The notes under the pieces: generated by a model
What the model saw: the letters and a program-made list of their open reading frames with translations, nothing else
Database searches by the model: none
What the model was told of the DNA's origin: nothing
Made by a program: the position numbers and the translations under genes
Assembly (NCBI RefSeq): GCF_900091555.1
Contig: NZ_FMCX01000001.1
Span: 930,001-994,000, forward strand
DNA: 64,000 nucleotides
Direction of reading: 5' to 3'
DNA from: Micromonospora mirobrigensis
GTDB taxonomy: Bacteria > Actinomycetota > Actinomycetes > Mycobacteriales > Micromonosporaceae
In this document: one piece after another, positions 17,215 through 37,400 of the stretch
How positions within the stretch are numbered: the stretch's first letter is position 1
How the letters are laid out: every line of letters begins with the position of its first letter

Positions 17215-17871
17215 TCAGGCGGTGGGTACGGCGGCGCCGCGGCGGTCCGCGCCCTCGTCGGCGAAGAGCCAGGGCGCCTCCTGGCGGCGCCGCTGCTCGT
17301 ACGCCTGGATCTCGGCGCGGTGCGACAGCGTCCAGTCGATGCTGTCCAGGCCCTGGAGCAGGGCCTCCTTCTTGAAGGCGTCCACCTCGAAGCGGAACGC
17401 CCGACCGTCCGGCAGGGTGATCGTCTGGGCCGGCAGGTCGACGTGCAGCCGGCACTGCTCCTGGGCGCTGACGGTGGCCAGGATGTCGTCCACGATGGAC
17501 GGCTCCAGCACGACCGGCAGGATGCTGCTGTTGAAGCAGTTGTTGTAGAAGATGTCGGCGAAGCTGGGCGCGATGATGCAGCGGAAGCCGAACTCGCGCA
17601 GCGACCAGGGCGCGTGCTCCCGGGAGGAGCCGCAGCCGAAGTTCGGGCCGGCGACCAGGATCGTCGCACCGGCGTATGCCGGCTGGTTCAGCTCGAACTC
17701 CGGGTTCGGACCCTGGCCGTCGCCCAGGTAGCGCCAGTTGGCGAAGAGGGCGTCGGCGAAGCCGGTCCGCCGGATGGTCTTCAGGAACCGCGCCGGGACG
17801 ATGTCATCGGTGTTGACGTTGGAGCGGGGCAGCGGTGCGGCGACGCCGGTGTGCGTTACGAACTTCTCCAT
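17215..17871 (-). CDS. leuD: 3-isopropylmalate dehydratase small subunit (LeuD)
   Basis: A 218-residue LeuD. Motifs: NVNTDDIVPARFLK near the N-terminus, AGPNFGCGSSREHAPWSL in the swivelling domain, and ADIFYNNCFNSSILPV. With LeuC it forms the [4Fe-4S] isomerase that moves the hydroxyl of 2-alkylmalates through a dehydrated intermediate. Here it is the sixth accessory gene behind the NRPSs and 18 bases after leuC, so a role in making a chain-extended keto acid is more likely than primary leucine synthesis. That depends on a second leuCD elsewhere in the genome. A distant GGAAGG precedes the ATG. Confidence 0.9.
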   Translation of the reverse strand: MEKFVTHTGVAAPLPRSNVNTDDIVPARFLKTIRRTGFADALFANWRYLGDGQGPNPEFELNQPAYAGATILVAGPNFGCGSSREHAPWSLREFGFRCIIAPSFADIFYNNCFNSSILPVVLEPSIVDDILATVSAQEQCRLHVDLPAQTITLPDGRAFRFEVDAFKKEALLQGLDSIDWTLSHRAEIQAYEQRRRQEAPWLFADEGADRRGAAVPTA

Positions 17872-17889
17872 GGGGAGCGGTCACCTTCC

Positions 17890-19296
17890 TCAGAGGTTGC
17901 GGACGTCGACGAAGTGGCCCGCGATCGCGGCGCCGGCGGCCATGGCCGGGCTGACCAGGTGGGTACGCCCACCGCGCCCCTGCCGGCCCTCGAAGTTGCG
18001 GTTGCTCGTCGAGGCGCACCGCTCCCCCGGGGCGAGCCGGTCGCCGTTCATGGCGATGCACATGCTGCAACCCGCCTCGCGCCACTCGAAGCCGGCCGTC
18101 CGGAACACCTCGGCCAGTCCCTCCGCCTCGGCCTGCCGGCTCACCGACATCGAGCCCGGTACGACGATGGCCCGCACGTTCGGCGCGACCTGTCGGCCGG
18201 AGGCGACCGCGGCGGCCTCCCGCAGGTCCTCCACCCGGGAGTTGGTGCAGGAGCCGATGAAGACGGTCTGCACCTCGATGTCCTCGATCTTCTGACCGGG
18301 GGTGAGACCCATGTAGTCCAGCGCCCGCTGGTAGGCGTCCCGGGTGACGTCGTCGCTCTGCGCGGCCGGGTCGGGCACCACCCCGTTGATGTCGGCCACC
18401 ATGCCCGGGTCGGTGCCCCAGGTGATCTGCGGGACGAGGTCGTCGACGGTGATGTCCAGGACCGCGTCGAAGTGCGCGCCCGGGTCGCTGGCCAGTTCCC
18501 GCCACTGCGCCGCGGCCAGCTCGAACAGCTCGCCCTGCGGGGCGTACCTGCGGCCCCTGACGTACTCGATGGTCACCTCGTCGGGGGCGACCATGCCGGC
18601 GCGGGCCCCGGCCTCGATGGCCATGTTGCACAGCGTCATCCGACCCTCGACCGTCAGGGACCGGACGGCGGAGCCGCTGAACTCGATGACGTGGTGCGAG
18701 CCGACGTTGGTGCCGAACTTTCGGATCACCGCCAGCGCGACGTCCTTGGCGGTGACGCCCGGCGCCAGGGTCCCCTCGATCCGGACGTTCATCGTCTTCG
18801 GCTTCTGCTGGAGCAGGCACTGGGTGGCCAGCACGTGCTCCACCTCGCTGGTGCCGATGCCGATGGCGAAGATGCCCAGCGCGCCGTGCGTGGAGGTGTG
18901 CGAGTCACCGCAGACCACCGTCATGCCGGGCAGCGAGAGACCCAGCTCCGGGCCGATGACGTGGACGATGCCCTGGAACTGGTCGGTCATGTCGAACAGC
19001 GTCACGCCGAAGTCGCGGGCGTTGTCCTCCATCGTCTCGATGCAGGTCACGCTGGCGGCGTCGACCACGTCGAGCATCCGCCGGCCGGGCGTGGTGGGCA
19101 CGTTGTGGTCGAGCACGGCGATCGTGGCGTCGGTGCGGTGCACCGGCAGCTCCCGGGCCCGCAGACCGGCGAAGGCCTGCGGTGACGTCGCCTCGTGGGT
19201 GAGATGCCGGTCGATGTAGATCACCGGAACCTCGCCCGGCTCGTCGCGGACCACGTGCGCGTCCCAGATCTTGTCGAACATGGTGCGTGGACTCAT
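17890..19296 (-). CDS. leuC: 3-isopropylmalate dehydratase large subunit (LeuC)
   Basis: A 468-residue aconitase-family protein. The three cluster cysteines are visible: one in FIGSCTNSR (about 350) and two in [12 protein letters not shown] (about 409 and 412). [14 protein letters not shown] and [13 protein letters not shown] complete the family pattern. The chosen ATG follows GGAGAGG; the frame opens 22 codons earlier with a Pro/Cys-rich segment unlike LeuC. The length matches bacterial LeuC. It works with LeuD and lies between the LeuA-like gene and leuD. Confidence 0.9.
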   Translation of the reverse strand: MSPRTMFDKIWDAHVVRDEPGEVPVIYIDRHLTHEATSPQAFAGLRARELPVHRTDATIAVLDHNVPTTPGRRMLDVVDAASVTCIETMEDNARDFGVTLFDMTDQFQGIVHVIGPELGLSLPGMTVVCGDSHTSTHGALGIFAIGIGTSEVEHVLATQCLLQQKPKTMNVRIEGTLAPGVTAKDVALAVIRKFGTNVGSHHVIEFSGSAVRSLTVEGRMTLCNMAIEAGARAGMVAPDEVTIEYVRGRRYAPQGELFELAAAQWRELASDPGAHFDAVLDITVDDLVPQITWGTDPGMVADINGVVPDPAAQSDDVTRDAYQRALDYMGLTPGQKIEDIEVQTVFIGSCTNSRVEDLREAAAVASGRQVAPNVRAIVVPGSMSVSRQAEAEGLAEVFRTAGFEWREAGCSMCIAMNGDRLAPGERCASTSNRNFEGRQGRGGRTHLVSPAMAAGAAIAGHFVDVRNL

Positions 19297-19348
19297 GGCG
19301 CCTCTCCAATCGGGGGGACGGCAGGGGCATTCCTGCGCGGGGTACGAC

Positions 19349-20716
19349 TCAGGACTGGGCAAACCAGGCCTCCAGCTCCTCGCCCTCGAGCTCGCGGCCC
19401 TCGCTCTTGGCGTACGCGAGGATCTGCTCGACCCGCTCGGCGGTGAGCTTCTCCGGGTCCCGGCCGCTCTGCAGGCAGGCGAGCTTCACCGAGCTGGTGC
19501 CGCTCCACTGGCTGACCCCGACCGAGTAGGTGCCGCCGACGGCGGCCGGGTCGACGGCCGAGTAGACGACCCGGGCCATCTCGCGCAGCTTCTGCTCCAG
19601 CGGGAAGTCCCCGGCCTTGCGCGCGTTGTCGGCCAGGGCGTTGGCCTTGAGGATGGCGTCGGTGTGGATGCCGGAGCTGGTGTAGCTGTACCGCTTGCCG
19701 AGCACGCCGTGGTCGGCGGTCGGGACGTCGACCATCTCCTGGTAGAACGAGATCAGGCCGAGCAGCTCGGTCATGTTCCAGGAGACCGGGTGGCCGCCCT
19801 CGGCCTGGATGGCGGCCAGGTTGAGCACCACCTCCTCCAGCGAGGCGTTGCCCGACCGCTCACCGACCCCGCGGGACACCACGTGGATCCGGTTGGCGCC
19901 GGCGGCGATCGCCATCATCGCGTTGCCCAGGGCGTTGCCGGTGTCGCGGTGCCCGTGCCAGTCCAGCTTCATGTCCGGGGTGCCGAGCTCGTCGAGGAGC
20001 TGCCGGATGAAGCTGCACAGCCGGTACGCGCCGACCGGCCGGGCGATGCCGATGGTGTCGGCGACCGCCACCCGGTAGGCGCCGTTCTCCACCTGGACCC
20101 GGGTGATGGCGCGGACGTCCGCCGGGGCGGTCTGGGTGGTGTGCTCGGTGCCGCCGATGACCGGGATGCCCAGGGCGACGGTCTCGGAGATGGTGGCCTC
20201 CATCCGGCGCAGGATGAAGTCCATGTCCCAGCCCTGCACCATCCGGCGGACCGGGGAGCTGCCCATGAAGACCACCGACTCCAGCGCCGGGTGGATCTCC
20301 CGGCACTCGGCGGTCCACTTCAGCGACGCGGGCGTGCAGACCGAGAGCACCGAGGGGACGATGTTCGGGAAGTGCTCGGCCATGCCGGCGAGCAGCTCCT
20401 TCATCGTCGCGTCGAGGGTGCCGGCGCCGGTGTGGATGCCGACCGTGGCGGACCGGACGCCGAAGGCGTCCAGCAGCTCGACGTACTTCAGCATGGCGTC
20501 GATGTCCGGGTACCGGCTGACGCCCTGGAGGCCGTCGCGCAGGCACTCGGAGAGCACCTCCGCGTTCGCGGCCTGCTCCGGGGTCGGCTCGGCGGGCAGG
20601 GTACGCGGCAGCGGGGAGAGCGGGTCCGGCTCGCTGTTCCAGTTGAAGTCGACCGGGACGTCGGTGTCGCCCGTCCGCGTCGCCGCGGCACCGTTGGACG
20701 TCGTTCCAGTTGTCAT
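19349..20716 (-). CDS. LeuA-like 2-alkylmalate synthase, atypical
   Basis: A 455-residue DRE-TIM metallolyase of the isopropylmalate/homocitrate synthase group. The metal-site motif LRDGLQG (about 60) has Leu where most members have Glu (RDGEQ). [14 protein letters not shown] (about 252) supplies the metal-binding His pair, and [14 protein letters not shown] (about 290) is conserved. There is no C-terminal LeuA allosteric domain of usual length, so leucine feedback is unlikely. The family condenses acetyl-CoA with an alpha-keto acid, the first step of chain extension. A perfect AGGAGG precedes ATG 20716; the frame continues upstream but into the aminotransferase gene. The substrate cannot be read from sequence alone. 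Confidence 0.8.
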   Translation of the reverse strand: MTTGTTSNGAAATRTGDTDVPVDFNWNSEPDPLSPLPRTLPAEPTPEQAANAEVLSECLRDGLQGVSRYPDIDAMLKYVELLDAFGVRSATVGIHTGAGTLDATMKELLAGMAEHFPNIVPSVLSVCTPASLKWTAECREIHPALESVVFMGSSPVRRMVQGWDMDFILRRMEATISETVALGIPVIGGTEHTTQTAPADVRAITRVQVENGAYRVAVADTIGIARPVGAYRLCSFIRQLLDELGTPDMKLDWHGHRDTGNALGNAMMAIAAGANRIHVVSRGVGERSGNASLEEVVLNLAAIQAEGGHPVSWNMTELLGLISFYQEMVDVPTADHGVLGKRYSYTSSGIHTDAILKANALADNARKAGDFPLEQKLREMARVVYSAVDPAAVGGTYSVGVSQWSGTSSVKLACLQSGRDPEKLTAERVEQILAYAKSEGRELEGEELEAWFAQS

Positions 20717-20768
20717 TGGAACCTCCTGTAGTGAAGCGATTCGCTTGGCTTTTCGAGGAAGGGCGGGA

Positions 20769-22211
20769 TCAGTCGGAGGCGACCGGCAGGATGCCGACGG
20801 AGAAGCGGACGTAGTCGTCGGAGTAGCCGAACGTCGACCCGGGGATCCCCGCGATGCCGGTCTTCTCGAGTACGGAGAAGCAGTCCTCCCCCGCCCGCAG
20901 CCGGCACCAGGTGTAGATCGTGGCGTCGTCGTCGAGATAGATGTGCTCGAAGAGGTGGAACTCGTCGTCCAGCCGGTGCAGCTGGGCCCGCAGTTGCGTG
21001 CGGCGCAGCGCGTACAGCCGGCGGATCTTGTCGACCAGGTGCGGGTTGTCCCGGAAGAGCCGGTGGTACGCCATGAAGCGCAGCTGCCACTCGCCGGGCA
21101 TCGACGCGATGCTGTTGATCCAGCTGCCGACCATGCCGGCGGCGAACGCGGCGCTGCCGAAGGTGACCCAGCCGAAGCGCTCACCGGTGAGGGTGTGCGT
21201 CTTGGACAGGCTGCTGATCAGGATGAGCTGGTCACTCAGGTCGGTGGCGGAGGCCAGCGCCCGCATCCGGGCGTCGTCGGCGGCCGGGTCGCCGGTGCCG
21301 ACGTACGCCAGGTCGGCCATCAGGCGCACCACCCGGCCCTGCCGCCGGTGCCGGCGCAGCACCTCCAGCAGGTCGAGCAGCTCGTCCGGCCGGTAGGCGA
21401 AGGTCGCCGGGTTGTTGGTGACCATCAGGTAGACCACGCCGATCCCCGGGTCGGCGTCGAGCGCCTCGGCCAGCTGCGCCGCGGTCAGGTTGAACCGGTC
21501 CTCGGGGCCGGTGGGCACCCGGTGCACCCGGTACCCGTTGGCCACGGCCTGCCCCTCCAGCACGTTGAAGCCGGGCGTCGACATCAGCACCGCCCCGACC
21601 GGCCGGCCGTCCAGCCGGGCGAGCGCGCCCAGGCCGCGCAGGACCTTGTCCATGCAGTCGGTGGCGCCCAGCCCGAGCGCGACGTTGTCGGCGGTGACCG
21701 GCAGGCCCCACTGCCGCATGTCCTCGGCGAGCCAGCCGCGCAGCACCGGGTTGCCGATGCTGGCCAGGTCGTAGCTGCGGGCGTCGAACCCGGCCCGCAT
21801 CACCTCCCGCTCGGCCGTCAGCATCTCCTCGCGCAGCCAGCGGTACACCGCTCCGGTCGCCACGTGCCCCGACAGCTCCTCGCCCGGCAGCGCCACCCCC
21901 AGCTCGTCGGCGAGCCGGCGGTAGTCGCCGGGGCCGCCCGGCTCGCCCTCGCACTCGGTGACCAGCCGGACGTTGACGTCGCCGATGGTCCGGTTGACGA
22001 TCTCCAGCCGGACGGCGGCCGGGTCCAGCCGACGGTCGGCGCACTCGTGCTCCAGCGCCTGCACGATGGAGGCCATCAGCCGGATCGGCGGCTCGTTGGT
22101 GGTCTGCAACCGGGCCCGGTACCGGGCCACCAGCTCTTGGCGGACCTCGCGGACGAGCCGCCGCTGGTCGGCCAGCCGGGTCGAACCCGTCATCTCTCTC
22201 TGCAGCACCAT
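20769..22211 (-). CDS. Class I/II PLP-dependent aminotransferase
   Basis: A 480-residue fold-type I aminotransferase. The PLP lysine is in ISSLSKTHTLTGERFGW (about residue 337). An Asp/Tyr pair precedes it in MADLAYVGTG, and the Asn-Pro turn is in MVTNNPATFAY. A 90-residue helical N-terminal extension precedes the catalytic core. It is not a branched-chain (IlvE) type enzyme. It sits between leuB and the LeuA-like gene and would convert the chain-extended keto acid into the amino acid loaded by an NRPS module. GGAGG lies 10 bases before ATG 22211. The amino donor and the exact substrate are unknown. Confidence 0.8.
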   Translation of the reverse strand: MVLQREMTGSTRLADQRRLVREVRQELVARYRARLQTTNEPPIRLMASIVQALEHECADRRLDPAAVRLEIVNRTIGDVNVRLVTECEGEPGGPGDYRRLADELGVALPGEELSGHVATGAVYRWLREEMLTAEREVMRAGFDARSYDLASIGNPVLRGWLAEDMRQWGLPVTADNVALGLGATDCMDKVLRGLGALARLDGRPVGAVLMSTPGFNVLEGQAVANGYRVHRVPTGPEDRFNLTAAQLAEALDADPGIGVVYLMVTNNPATFAYRPDELLDLLEVLRRHRRQGRVVRLMADLAYVGTGDPAADDARMRALASATDLSDQLILISSLSKTHTLTGERFGWVTFGSAAFAAGMVGSWINSIASMPGEWQLRFMAYHRLFRDNPHLVDKIRRLYALRRTQLRAQLHRLDDEFHLFEHIYLDDDATIYTWCRLRAGEDCFSVLEKTGIAGIPGSTFGYSDDYVRFSVGILPVASD

Positions 22212-22264
22212 CGGGAAGGAACCTCCATCGCGGATCGGGAGCGCACGACCGGGACCGGCCGACC

Positions 22265-23389
22265 TCATGGCCGGCGTACGGCGGTGGCGATCCGCTTGCC
22301 CAGCTCGCGGGTGCCGACGAGCTTCGCCCCGTCCTCGGAGATGTCGACCGTGCGGAAGCCGTCGGCGAGCACCTCCTCGACCGCGGCCTCCACCGCGGCG
22401 GCCTCCTCGGGCAGGCCCAGCGAGTGGCGCAGCAGCATGGCGGCGGAGAGGACGGCCCCGATCGGGTTGGCCCGGTCCTGCCCCTCGATGTCCGGCGCGG
22501 AGCCGTGGATCGGCTCGTAGAGGCCGAAGACCCCGGCCTCGGTCCGGCGTACGCCGAGGCTGGCCGAGGGGATCATGCCGATCGAGCCGGTCAGCATCGC
22601 CGCCTCGTCGGTGAGGATGTCGCCGAACAGGTTCTCGGTCACCACGACGTCGAACCGGGCCGGGTCGCGCAGCAGGAACATGGCGGCGGCGTCGACCAGG
22701 ATGTGCTCGTACTCGACGCCCGGGTAGTCGGGGGCGATCCGGTCGACGATCCGCCGCCAGAGGATCGAGGAGCTGAGCACGTTCGCCTTGTCGACCGAGG
22801 TGATCTTTCCGCGGCGGGCGGCGGCGATGTCGAAGGCGGCCCGGACCACCCGCTCGATCTCCTGCTCGGTGTAGAGCAGGGTGTCGACCGCCTCCTCGCC
22901 GCGTTCGGTGCGGCGGATCTCGCTGGGCTTGCCGGGGATCGCCGCGTCCAGGTGCCCGTAGTAGAGGCCGGCCGACAGCTCCCGGACGAAGATCAGGTCG
23001 GTGCCGTCCAGGTACTCCGGCTTCAGCGGCGAGGCGTGGTAGAGGCTGCGCGACGGCCGGATCGGGCGCAGGTTGGCGAAGAACTGGAAGTCCTTGCGCA
23101 GCCGGAACAGCGCCTGCTCGGGGCGTACCGTGGCGTTCTTCCGCTGCTCGGCCGGGAGGCTGCCGATGGCGCCGAAGAGGATGGCGTCGCTGCCGGCGCA
23201 GAGGTCGAAGGTCTCGTCGGAGATGGCCACCCCCTCCTCGGCGATGGCGGCGAGCCCGGCCAGCCGGCGGTGCACGGTGAAGTCGTGCCGGTACAGGTCC
23301 GCGACCGTGAGCAGCACCTCGAGGGCCTGCTCGGTGACCTCGGGGCCGACGCCGTCGCCGGGCAGTACGGTGATCGTGCGGTGTGCCAT
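22265..23389 (-). CDS. leuB: 3-isopropylmalate dehydrogenase-like (LeuB)
   Basis: A 374-residue beta-decarboxylating dehydrogenase: ITVLPGDGVGPEVTEQALEV at the N-terminus, GSDAILFGAIGSLP, catalytic-region arginines in FFANLRPIRPS, TSVDKANVL, VVTENLFGDILTDEA and the cofactor loop EPIHGSAPDI, which predicts NAD use. The substrate-pocket helix reads RPEQALFRLRK. By eye, the position equivalent to Leu91 of Thermus IPMDH is Phe, which would change the gamma-side pocket. The start is six bases after the hydrolase gene, with GGAAAGG inside that gene end. It is probably the oxidative decarboxylation step of the homologation cassette. Confidence 0.85.
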   Translation of the reverse strand: MAHRTITVLPGDGVGPEVTEQALEVLLTVADLYRHDFTVHRRLAGLAAIAEEGVAISDETFDLCAGSDAILFGAIGSLPAEQRKNATVRPEQALFRLRKDFQFFANLRPIRPSRSLYHASPLKPEYLDGTDLIFVRELSAGLYYGHLDAAIPGKPSEIRRTERGEEAVDTLLYTEQEIERVVRAAFDIAAARRGKITSVDKANVLSSSILWRRIVDRIAPDYPGVEYEHILVDAAAMFLLRDPARFDVVVTENLFGDILTDEAAMLTGSIGMIPSASLGVRRTEAGVFGLYEPIHGSAPDIEGQDRANPIGAVLSAAMLLRHSLGLPEEAAAVEAAVEEVLADGFRTVDISEDGAKLVGTRELGKRIATAVRRP

Positions 23390-23395
23390 GTGATG

Positions 23396-24643
23396 TCAGC
23401 CTTTCCGGGCGGCGAGGGCGAGCAGGCGGTTGACCAGGGTTCCGCGCCAGGTGATCATGTCGTGACCGCCGGAGTACTCCGAGTAGTCGACCTCGTAGCC
23501 CTTCTCCAGCAGCACGTCGCGCAGCTTCCGGTTGGTGGCGAGCTGGTCGAACTCGACGATCGCGGCCTCCAGCGAGCCGACCTCCATCGAGAACCGGATG
23601 GGCAGCTTCGGGCTCTGCGCGAACTGCCGGGTCAGCCACTCCATCTCGGTCTCCGGCGTCTCCCGCTCCGGCCACCAGAACGAGCCGGACTGCGAGATCA
23701 CGTTGCCGAAGATCCCCGGCAGCTTGTAGGCCACGTACGCCGCCGCCAGCCCGCCGAAGCAGGAGCCGCCCACGTACGTCTGCGCCGGGTCGTCGGTGAC
23801 CCGGTAGTTCTCCCGCAGGAACGGGATCAGCTCCCGGGCCAGGAAGTCCGCGAACGGCTCGTGGCAGGTCAGCTCCCGGGCGCGTACCGCCTGGTCGGTG
23901 TTGCTGTGCATGACCAGCACGAACGGCGGGATCCGCTTGGCGTAGAGGAGGTTGTCCAACACCGTCGGGGTGGCCGCGAAGTTGAAGTACGCCCACCCGT
24001 CGAAGAGGACGAAGAGCGGGTACTCCTCGGCGCTCTCCGGGTCGTAGCCGGGCGGCGTGTGCACGGTGAGGTGGTGCTGGGTGCCGAGGATCTCGCTGTC
24101 CAGCAGGTGCATGTGGTTCCTGCCCTTGGGCACCCCGCGCCGGGCGATGTTCCACGGCTGCTTCGGCGCCTGCGGCAGTTCCAGCACCGACACCACCAGG
24201 TCGTCCAGGATGGTGACCTCGCGCGGGTTGAGCGGGTCCGGCCGGTAGCCGGGGATCCGGGCCAGCACCTCGGCGTACGTCCCGTACGGCTCCAGCGAGT
24301 CGTTGACCGAGAGCAGGTAGGTGGTCCGCAGGTCGGACGGGAGGACGTAGGTCTTGAACCAGAGGTCCGTCCCCGGCAGCCGCTCCATCAGGATCTCGTC
24401 GAACCCGTTCTGCGTCGGCGCGCTGTAGAAGAGCACCAGGACGTTGCGGGTGTCGCCGGGATCGCGCCACAGGAAGGTGACCAGCGTCTTCGACTCGTCG
24501 TCCGGCATCGGCTCCATCAGCGGGGCGCCGTCGGCGGCGACGGTCTTCCAGAAGGTCTCCAACGCGGTGTCGTCGCCCGCCTCGACCGCCGCGGCGAGCT
24601 GCACGATCCGCTGGTCGGTGTGGGACCTGGTGGGAACGATCAT
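23396..24643 (-). CDS. Fes-like alpha/beta-hydrolase with Cys nucleophile
   Basis: A 415-residue enterochelin-esterase-like protein. Residues 1-190 form the Fes-type N-terminal beta domain (VTFLWRDPGDTRNVLVLFY) and the rest the catalytic domain. The nucleophile elbow reads VGGSCFGGLAA: aligned to the GxSxG of Fes, the nucleophile position is Cys295. The catalytic His394 lies in GGHDMITWR, matching the GGHD..WR of Fes. Family members open siderophore trilactones or depsipeptides. It directly follows the NRPS genes, which end without a thioesterase, so it may release the peptide in trans, hydrolyse or cyclise it, or inactivate it. GAGGAGAA precedes the ATG. No signal peptide, so it is cytosolic. 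Confidence 0.8.
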   Translation of the reverse strand: MIVPTRSHTDQRIVQLAAAVEAGDDTALETFWKTVAADGAPLMEPMPDDESKTLVTFLWRDPGDTRNVLVLFYSAPTQNGFDEILMERLPGTDLWFKTYVLPSDLRTTYLLSVNDSLEPYGTYAEVLARIPGYRPDPLNPREVTILDDLVVSVLELPQAPKQPWNIARRGVPKGRNHMHLLDSEILGTQHHLTVHTPPGYDPESAEEYPLFVLFDGWAYFNFAATPTVLDNLLYAKRIPPFVLVMHSNTDQAVRARELTCHEPFADFLARELIPFLRENYRVTDDPAQTYVGGSCFGGLAAAYVAYKLPGIFGNVISQSGSFWWPERETPETEMEWLTRQFAQSPKLPIRFSMEVGSLEAAIVEFDQLATNRKLRDVLLEKGYEVDYSEYSGGHDMITWRGTLVNRLLALAARKG

Positions 24644-24703
24644 CGGGTTCTCCTCACGCCGGTCGGGCGGGTGGTCGGGGTCGGACGGTGGGCCGGGACC
24701 CGG

Positions 24704-34394
<9,691 letters not shown>

Positions 34395-34402
<8 letters not shown>

Positions 34403-37400
34403 TTACTTCACTCTTCTCTGCAGCAGGCGAAGAATTGTTGATCTCTGCAAGGAGGTCGGCCGACGAGAGCTGCTGGATCTCGGCGACCAGGTCGGCCAGG
34501 TCCAGGTCGGCCACGTCCAGGTCGGCGAGGTCGAGGTCGGCCAGGTCCGGGTCGGCGCCGGGCGGGTCGTCCGGTGCGCCGCTCCACTGCTGGAGCACCT
34601 GCTGGTGCTCCGACCGGCTGAGGATGGAGAACCGGGCCAGCGGGGCGTCGGGCGACTCGACGGCCTGCGCGCAGAGGTGCCGCAGGTGCGCCAGCAGCCG
34701 CCGCACGGTGTCCCGCTCGAAGCGCCTCGGGTCGTACTGGACGGTGACGTGCAGTCGCCCGTCGCGCAGCGTCGCCACCACACCCAGCGGATAGTGGATC
34801 CGCTCCTCGGACCGCGGCTTCGTCAGCCGCAGCGCGGTCTCGGACGCCTCCTCCACCGGATAGTTCTCGAAGACGAAGAGGCTGTTGAACAGCTCGGCCC
34901 CGGACGGCAGCCCGCTCCAGCGCCGCACCCGGTCCAATGGGCTGTACTCGTACTGCCGCATCTGGAGGTTCTGCTCCTGGAGGCCGCGCATCCAGTCCAC
35001 CCACGACGTGCCGGCGGGCATCCGGATCCGCAGCGGCAGCGTGTTGATGAACAGGCCGGTCATCCGCTCGACGTCCGGGATCTCGGCGGGCCGGCCGGAG
35101 ACCACCACCCCGAAGACCACGTCGTCGGTGTCCTCGTACCGGCCGAGCAGCAGGGCCCAGCAGCCCTGCAGGACGGTGTTCAGGGTGAGCCGGTACCGCT
35201 GGGCGAGCTCCTGGAGCCGGGCGCTCTCCTCGACGTCGAAGAGCAGCTCCGCCTCGGCGTGGCTGACCGTGCCGGTCACCGTCGCGCCGGCCGGGTCGTG
35301 GCGTTCGATGCTCGACGGGGTGGCCGCCTCGATCCCGCGCAGCGTCTCCCGCCAGTACCGCTCGGCCTGCGCCATGTCCTGCTCGCGGAACCAGGCCACG
35401 TAGTCGCGGTAGGGGCGGGCCGGGGCCGACGCCTCCGAGCGGCCGTCCCGCAGCGCCTCGTAGCTGCGTACCAGCTCGGCCAGGAGCAGCGCGTAGCTCC
35501 AGCCGTCGAGGATGGCGTGGTGCATGCTCAGCACGAACTGGTGGCTCTGCTCGCCGGTCCGGGCGAGCAGCATCCGCCACTGCGGCACCTCCTGCGGCTC
35601 GAAGCCGCGGACCCGGTCGTGCGCCAGGTACGCCGCGAGCGACGCGTCGGCCGGCTCGGTACGCCAGTCCCGCACCTCCAGCGGCACCGGGAGCTGCCGC
35701 CAGACCAGCTGCGACGGCTCGTGGTCCTCGATCGCCCAGAAGCTGGTCCGCAGGATCGGGTGCCGGCGCATCACCTCCGCCCAGGCCCGCCGGAACAGCT
35801 CCACGTCGAGGTCCTGCTCGATGTCGTGGATCAGCTGGACGTGGTAGAGGCCCTGACCCTGGGCGTACTGGCTCTGGAACCACAGGCCCTGCTGCAACGG
35901 CGTCTGCGGGTAGACGTCCTCCAGCGGGCGGGGCCGGTCGCTGTCCCGCCACTGCGGCAGCTCCCGGAGCTGGCCCACCAGGGCGTCGATCGCGGCCTGG
36001 TCCAGGCCGGCGGCCGGCAGGTCGGACGGGCTGTAGCCGCTGACGTCGGGCCGGCGGGCCTCGTCGGCGAGCCGGTCCAGGGCGGCCAGCACCTCCCCGG
36101 CGACCCGCTCGACGGTCTCCGGCCGGTGGGCCGTCGGGCTGTACGTCCACCGCATCCGCAGCTCGCCGTCCTGCACCCGGCTGACCACCTCGACCGGGTA
36201 CGGGCGGTGGTTCTCCGGCCCGATGTCCGAGCCGACCGCCTCGTACGCGGCGGCGAAGCTGCCGGCCCCGTCGAAGGCGCCCAGGTGGTTGAAGCTGAGC
36301 TGGGCGGCGGGGGCGGCGCGCAGCTCGGCGCCGGCCTCGGTGCCGAGCAGCAGCCCGTACCCGATGCCGTGCCGGGGTCGGCGGCGCAGCAGCTCCTTGG
36401 TCTCCTTGAGCCCGGCGGCCAGGTCGTCGCCGGCGGGCACCGGCAGCCGCACCGGGGAGATGGTGGTGAACCAGCCGACCGTGCGGGACAGGTCCACGTC
36501 GTCGAAGAGGTCCTCCCGGCCGTGCCCCTCCAGGTCGACCCGGACGTGACCGTCGCCGGTCCAGCCGCCGACCGCGGCGGCCACCGCGGTGAGCAGCACG
36601 TCGTTGACCCGGGTGTCGAAGGCCGCGGGCACGTCCCGCAGCAGCGCCCGGGTCCGCTCCCGGCCCAGCACCGCCTCGTGCGTCCGGGCCCGGCCGGTGG
36701 TGTCGTCGCCGGCCGGCCCGTCCGACGGCAGCGGCCGGACGGCCGCCACCTGCTCCCGCCAGTACGGCAGCTCGGCCACGGTGGTGTCGCTGCGCGCCTC
36801 CTGCTCCAGCCGCTGCGCCCACTGCCGCCACGAGCTGGACTTGGCCGGGAGGTTCAGCTCCGCTCCCTGCCGGGCCTGCTCGGCCAGCGTGGTGACGTCC
36901 TCCAGCAGGATCCGCCAGGAGACCACGTCCACCACCAGGTGGTGCACGGCGAGCAGCAGCCGGTCCGGGCCGTCGCCCAGGCCGGTGAAGAGCACCGCCC
37001 GCAACAGCGGCGCCTCGGCGAGGTCCAACTCGGACTGGGCCCGCTCCGCCAGCTCGGCGAGCCGGTCCGCCCGCTGCCCGGCGGGCACCGACGACAGGTC
37101 GTGCACCTGCCACGGCAGGGTGCGCGGTGGGTCGGCCAGCTCGGCGTGCCAGCCGGCGTCGTCGGGGGCGTACCGCGCCCGGAGCCCGTCGTGGTGCTCC
37201 AGGAGGCGGGACAGGACCCGCCGCCACCGGTCCGGCGACAGCTCCACCGGCACCGCCAGCAGCAGGCTCTGGTTGAACCAGTGCGCCTGGGCGAACCGCT
37301 GGTCGAAGAACCAGCGCTGGATCGGGGTCAGCTCCACCGGGCCGGTCACCACGCCCTGTTCGGCGTGCACGACCGTCGCGTCCTGCCGGGTGACCACCGG

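Noticed and set aside
20769..24470. 1233-codon frame crossing aminotransferase, leuB and hydrolase genes
   Set aside because: Only its last 480 codons are the aminotransferase; the rest is a shifted-frame read of leuB and the hydrolase.
34495..34560. DLAD repeat as a CRISPR or minisatellite array
   Set aside because: The units are short, codon-phased and inside a reading frame, so it is a protein repeat.
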